55,379 bases of DNA from Helicobacteraceae bacterium (lineage in GTDB: Bacteria > Campylobacterota > Campylobacteria > Campylobacterales > Sulfurimonadaceae): assembly GCA_027063225.1 (NCBI GenBank), contig JAMOSG010000011.1, forward strand, positions 1 to 55,379. The letters run 5' to 3'. The first letter of the stretch is position 1. The number at the start of each line of letters is the position of its first letter. The notes below the pieces were generated by a model. That model was not told the DNA's origin and ran no database searches. It was given only the letters and a program-made list of their open reading frames with translations. Below, in pieces: positions 51,790-55,379 of this stretch. A program made the translations under genes and the position numbers.

Positions 51790-54366
51790 ATGAATAATAT
51801 ATTTGAAAAACTAACACATAATATGACACAATCTATTGAGAGTGCGCTCTCTTTGGCACTTCATAACCAAAACCAAGAGGTTACAGATGAGCATTTTTTA
51901 TGGGCACTTTTAACAAATAGTGACTCAGTATTAAACCAAATGCTTAATAAAATGAATGCAGATAAAGTTGCACTTGAACTTGATGTAAAATCAATGGCGG
52001 AGAAACTTCCAAAATCTTCAAGTGTTACAAAAGAGAATATTAGACTTTCACGTAGCTTTGTACAAAGCTTAGAAAATGGTGTAGGTCTTATGACAAAAAA
52101 TGGGGATAGCTACTTAGCGGTAGATACTTTCATTTTGGCAAATTTAAAAACAGAGCCTTATAAAACTATTTTTGAAAAGTATATTGATGTTTTAGAGTTA
52201 CAAAAAAATCTTGAAGCTGCACGTGGTGGAGCAAAAATAGATTCTCAAAGTGCAGATGAAACACTAGAATCTTTAAGCAAATATGGAATCGATTTAACAC
52301 AACAAGCAGCAGAGGGTAAACTCTCTCCTGTAATTGGGCGTGATGAAGAGATAACTCGTATGATGCAGATTTTAATTCGTAAAACAAAAAACAACCCAAT
52401 GCTTTTAGGTGAACCAGGGGTTGGTAAAACTGCACTTGTTGAAGGTTTAGCACAAAGAATTCAAGGTGGGGATGTTCCAACTTCACTTCAAAATAAACGT
52501 GTAGTAGCACTAGATATGTCAGCACTTATTGCAGGTGCAAAATATAGAGGTGAATTTGAAGATCGTCTTAAAGCGGTAATAGATGAAGTAAAAGAGAGTG
52601 GTAATATCATTCTTTTTATTGATGAGATTCATACAATTGTAGGTGCGGGTGCATCTGAAGGTAGTATGGATGCAGCAAATATCTTAAAACCAGCACTTGC
52701 TCGTGGAGAGCTTCATACTATTGGTGCAACAACACTTAAAGAGTATAGAAAATATTTTGAAAAAGATGCAGCATTGCAACGCCGTTTCTTACCAATTAAT
52801 GTAGATGAACCTAGTGTAAACCAAACACTTCAAATTTTACGTGGAATTAAAGAGCGTTTAGAAGCACACCATAATGTAAATATTACAGATAGTGCATTAG
52901 TAGCAGCTGCAAGACTCTCTAACCGTTATATTGCAGATAGATTTTTACCAGATAAAGCGATCGATTTAATCGATGAGGCTGCGGCTGAGCTTAAAATGCA
53001 AATTGAATCTGAGCCAAATTTACTTAGTAGTGCAAAACGTCGTTTATCTGAACTAATGGTAGAAAAAGAAGCTCTTAAAATGGAGAAAACTCCAGCAAAT
53101 GAGAAACGCCTTGAAGAGATAGAAAAAGAGCTTGCAGATGTGCAAGAGGAAGTTTCTAAGCTTCAATCTCAATTTGAAACAGAAAAAGCTGTATTTGAAA
53201 AAATTGCAAATATTAAAAATGAGATTGAGCAAAAACGTCGTGAAGCTGAACTTGCTAAAGCACAATCTGACTTTAACAAAGCTGCAGAGATTGAGTATGG
53301 TGAAATTCCAAAACTTATTGAAGAGGAAAAAGCACTCAATGAGCATTGGGAAAAACTTCAAGAGAGTGGAACACTCCTTAAAAATAGTGTAGATGAGGAA
53401 GCGATTGCTTCTATAATTTCACGTTGGACAAATATTCCTGTTACAAAAATGTTAGCAGAAGAGAAAGATAAAATCTTAAATGTTGAGCATGAACTTAATA
53501 AAGATGTAGTAGGTCAAGAAAAAGCGACTCATGCTGTAGCTCGTGCTATTAAGCGTAATAAAGCTGGTCTTTCAGATGGAACAAGACCAATTGGAAGTTT
53601 CTTGTTTTTAGGGCCAACAGGGGTTGGTAAAACACAAACTGCTAAAACATTAGCAAACTTCTTGTTTGATAGTCCGGATGCGATGATTAGAATCGATATG
53701 AGTGAATATATGGAGAAACACTCAGTATCACGTTTAGTTGGTGCAGCACCTGGATATGTAGGGTATGAAGAGGGTGGACAACTTACAGAAGCAGTAAGAC
53801 GTAAACCATACAGTGTAATTTTATTTGATGAGGTGGAAAAAGCTCATCCAGATGTATTTAACATTTTACTTCAAGTGCTTGATGATGGACGTTTAACAGA
53901 CAATAAAGGGGTAACAGTAGATTTTACAAATACTATTATCATTTTAACGTCAAATATCGCAAGTGATAAAATTATGAATCATGCTGATGATGAAAACCTT
54001 GAAGAGATGGTAATGGCAGAGCTTCGTGGTAAGTTTAAACCAGAGTTCTTAAACAGACTTGATGATATTGTAATCTTCAATGCTTTAGGTGCAGAGCAAA
54101 TTAAAGGAATTGTAGATATCTTCTTTGGAGATATTCGCAAAAAAGTGCAAGAGCGTCAAATTGAGCTTACACTTACAGAGAGTGCAAAAGAGTATATTGC
54201 AGAGGCTGGTTTTGATCCTGTTTATGGTGCAAGACCACTTAAACGTGCACTTTATGAGATTGTAGAGGATAGACTTGCAGAGCTTATCTTAGAAGGTAAA
54301 GTGGTAGAAGGTAGCAAAGTTGTTTTTGACTATGTAAATGGTGAAATTGAGGTTAAAATCTCTTAA
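51790..54366 (+). CDS. clpB: ATP-dependent disaggregase ClpB
   Basis: Hsp100 hexamer that rescues aggregated proteins with DnaK. The 858-residue protein has the Clp N-domain (1 to about 145), AAA1 with Walker [10 protein letters not shown] (about residue 203) and [10 protein letters not shown], the coiled-coil M domain (about 405-530), and AAA2 with GPTGVGKTQ (about 608), [12 protein letters not shown], and the Arg-containing sensor GARPLKRAL. Length matches family. An AGAGG SD at about 51776-51781 supports the start. It has its own leader and is monocistronic. Confidence 0.97.
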   Translation: MNNIFEKLTHNMTQSIESALSLALHNQNQEVTDEHFLWALLTNSDSVLNQMLNKMNADKVALELDVKSMAEKLPKSSSVTKENIRLSRSFVQSLENGVGLMTKNGDSYLAVDTFILANLKTEPYKTIFEKYIDVLELQKNLEAARGGAKIDSQSADETLESLSKYGIDLTQQAAEGKLSPVIGRDEEITRMMQILIRKTKNNPMLLGEPGVGKTALVEGLAQRIQGGDVPTSLQNKRVVALDMSALIAGAKYRGEFEDRLKAVIDEVKESGNIILFIDEIHTIVGAGASEGSMDAANILKPALARGELHTIGATTLKEYRKYFEKDAALQRRFLPINVDEPSVNQTLQILRGIKERLEAHHNVNITDSALVAAARLSNRYIADRFLPDKAIDLIDEAAAELKMQIESEPNLLSSAKRRLSELMVEKEALKMEKTPANEKRLEEIEKELADVQEEVSKLQSQFETEKAVFEKIANIKNEIEQKRREAELAKAQSDFNKAAEIEYGEIPKLIEEEKALNEHWEKLQESGTLLKNSVDEEAIASIISRWTNIPVTKMLAEEKDKILNVEHELNKDVVGQEKATHAVARAIKRNKAGLSDGTRPIGSFLFLGPTGVGKTQTAKTLANFLFDSPDAMIRIDMSEYMEKHSVSRLVGAAPGYVGYEEGGQLTEAVRRKPYSVILFDEVEKAHPDVFNILLQVLDDGRLTDNKGVTVDFTNTIIILTSNIASDKIMNHADDENLEEMVMAELRGKFKPEFLNRLDDIVIFNALGAEQIKGIVDIFFGDIRKKVQERQIELTLTESAKEYIAEAGFDPVYGARPLKRALYEIVEDRLAELILEGKVVEGSKVVFDYVNGEIEVKIS

Positions 54367-54372
54367 GAGGTT

Positions 54373-55263
54373 TTAACCAAGCCGTTTGTGAGCCACTTTC
54401 TCTATTTTAGAGTAAAGTTCAGGTTTGTTTTTTATAAAGTTTTGAAAATCATACGTTGTAAGCTCTAAAAGCTCACAGCGTGATGATGCTACAACAGTTG
54501 CAGTTCTTGGAATATTTTTTACAAGTGCAATCTCCCCAAAAAAATCTCCCTCTTTGAGTGTTATGGAAAAATTATCTTTTATCACTTTTACAGAACCATC
54601 TAAAATAAAATACATTGCATCACCATTAGCACCTTTTTTTATAATAGTTTCATTTTTTCTAAAACGTTTCAGGTGAAGAAGTTTTGCAATATTTGCAATA
54701 ATACCAAATTCTAAATCTTTAAAAATGGGAACACTTGCTACCATCTGCCAGTTTGTAGTGTCACGTAAACGTTGAATCTCTTGTGTAAAACCACTTGCTA
54801 AAATACCTGCTGGAAGTGCAAACATACCAAAACCTGTAATGGCTGCAAGACCTCCTAGGAGTTTTCCAAGTGGAGTAATTGGTGTGACATCGCCATAACC
54901 AACAGTAGAGAGTGTAACAATTGCCCACCAAATAGAATCTAAAAGGGAGTTAAACCCTTGTGGGTTGGCATCTCTTTCTACAAAATATAAAATAGTAGAG
55001 ATTGAAAGTGTTAAAATTATCATCAAATAAAATGCAGCAGCTAAAGATTTACGCTCATTTATAATTACATCTTTTAAAATAAGAAGTGCAGGGGAGAAAC
55101 GGGCAATTTTAAGTAGTGTAATAAGTGATAAAACAATAAAAAGGTCTTGATTTGCTCCAAAGAGTAAAAGAAAAAAAGGTAAGATACTTAAAATATCTAC
55201 AATCCCAAAAGGGGAAAAGAGATAACCACTTAGGGAGTTGTAGTGAACACTCGATAGCGTCAA
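54373..55263 (-). CDS. Potassium channel with cyclic-nucleotide-binding domain, N-terminally short
   Basis: A 296-residue channel. It starts within what is normally the S2-S3 loop: SPFGIVDILSILPFF is S3, then a poorly charged S4, S5, the pore helix with selectivity filter TVGYGD (about residue 120), and S6. A CNMP-binding domain occupies about 180-290 (IIKKGANGDAMYFILDG, GDFFGEIALVKNIPRTATV). S1 and S2 are missing; an in-frame stop at 55284 precludes extension. The TTG start at 55263 overlaps the stop of the upstream frame (TTGA), so it may be coupled, or the gene may be truncated. Confidence 0.78.
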   Translation of the reverse strand: MTLSSVHYNSLSGYLFSPFGIVDILSILPFFLLLFGANQDLFIVLSLITLLKIARFSPALLILKDVIINERKSLAAAFYLMIILTLSISTILYFVERDANPQGFNSLLDSIWWAIVTLSTVGYGDVTPITPLGKLLGGLAAITGFGMFALPAGILASGFTQEIQRLRDTTNWQMVASVPIFKDLEFGIIANIAKLLHLKRFRKNETIIKKGANGDAMYFILDGSVKVIKDNFSITLKEGDFFGEIALVKNIPRTATVVASSRCELLELTTYDFQNFIKNKPELYSKIEKVAHKRLG

Positions 55264-55379
55264 AAATTTTCTGTAAATTCCTCATCAACTACACAATCGT
55301 GTTCCAAATCTTCCCACGAAACATATTTTCTGTCCATCCATTTGGCATTGGTATCAATAGCCAGCGGTACCAAAAGTCT
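55260..55379 (-). CDS. C-terminal fragment of an unknown protein (window edge)
   Basis: An open frame enters from the window edge and ends at TGA 55262-55260 with 39 visible residues, including VPLAIDTNAKWMDRKYVSW and an acidic end EHDCVVDEEFTENF. It has no membrane segment, so it is not the missing S1-S2 of the channel. The start is outside the window. I do not recognise the family. Confidence 0.45.
   Translation of the reverse strand, partial: RLLVPLAIDTNAKWMDRKYVSWEDLEHDCVVDEEFTENF

Overview
The window is AT-rich, densely packed bacterial chromosome. It most likely comes from a free-living member of the Campylobacterota (Sulfurimonas-like). Several lineage markers support this: an HP0268-like nuclease next to miaB, a DUF3972-type protein, an XerH-like single recombinase, two LPP20-family lipoproteins, a PEB4-like parvulin, promoters that show a TATAAT box after T-rich DNA with no clear -35, and a pal-ybgF-slyD-fabD-pfs-ttcA-like gene order like the one I recall from Campylobacter jejuni. 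No rRNA, tRNA, CRISPR array or insertion sequence was seen. No gene-free stretch exceeds 300 bases. The largest, 48775-49046, contains a candidate RNA/peptide module.

Layout. 1-3656: end of a hemerythrin-like gene, a haem-copper/NnrS-like membrane protein, aroK, a periplasmic thioredoxin-fold protein and hisD. 3710-6116: Fur box and feoAB. 6129-6995: an in-frame chimera of a truncated methyltransferase and half a Fic domain. 7122-14024: nusA (minus); then plus-strand HP0268-like gene, miaB, a DUF374 acyltransferase, a small TPR-like protein, xerH and a PilM/PilN/PilO-like trio. 14002-22407: a DEDDh exonuclease, a membrane protein, recN, pal, ybgF/cpoB, slyD, fabD, a nitrilase, pfs and a TtcA-like enzyme. 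22399-31747: radA, tyrA, metY, a c'-type cytochrome, an LtaS-like sulfatase and guaB on the minus strand, a small cytochrome c on plus, and an EI24 protein on minus. 31817-40922: an MltC-like transglycosylase; two LPP20 lipoproteins; a tightly coupled minus-strand run (degenerate NERD/UvrD-like protein, msrB, cyclophilin, mutS2, HI0933-like flavoprotein); hup and a DUF3972 protein. 41036-48774: fba, a minus-strand signalling operon (receiver-SpoIIE phosphatase, receiver-GGDEF-EAL, NIT-type histidine-kinase-like protein, small membrane protein) and cmoA. 48775-55379: the sRNA/peptide module, a small lipoprotein, nth, a PEB4-like chaperone, a PLP enzyme, clpB, an N-terminally short potassium channel and the end of an unknown gene.

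Most genes are core housekeeping functions in overlapping, translationally coupled operons: amino-acid biosynthesis, envelope maintenance, tRNA modification, DNA repair and proteostasis.

The strongest candidate for something undescribed lies between cmoA and the nth operon. A roughly 95-nt RNA with its own TATAAT box and a strong intrinsic terminator lies just upstream, on the same strand, of a 24-codon hydrophobic peptide gene. Three blocks of the RNA (9, 11 and 9 nt) are exact antisense, in the correct reversed order, to the peptide's Shine-Dalgarno region, start codon and early codons. Both RNAs can form mirror-image stem-loops with complementary loops. This looks like a tandem, trans-acting type I toxin-antitoxin module. 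Other notable items are the methyltransferase-Fic chimera, a histidine kinase whose phospho-acceptor His is Asn, and a hairpin/promoter overlap that could silence read-through translation of the sulfatase gene.
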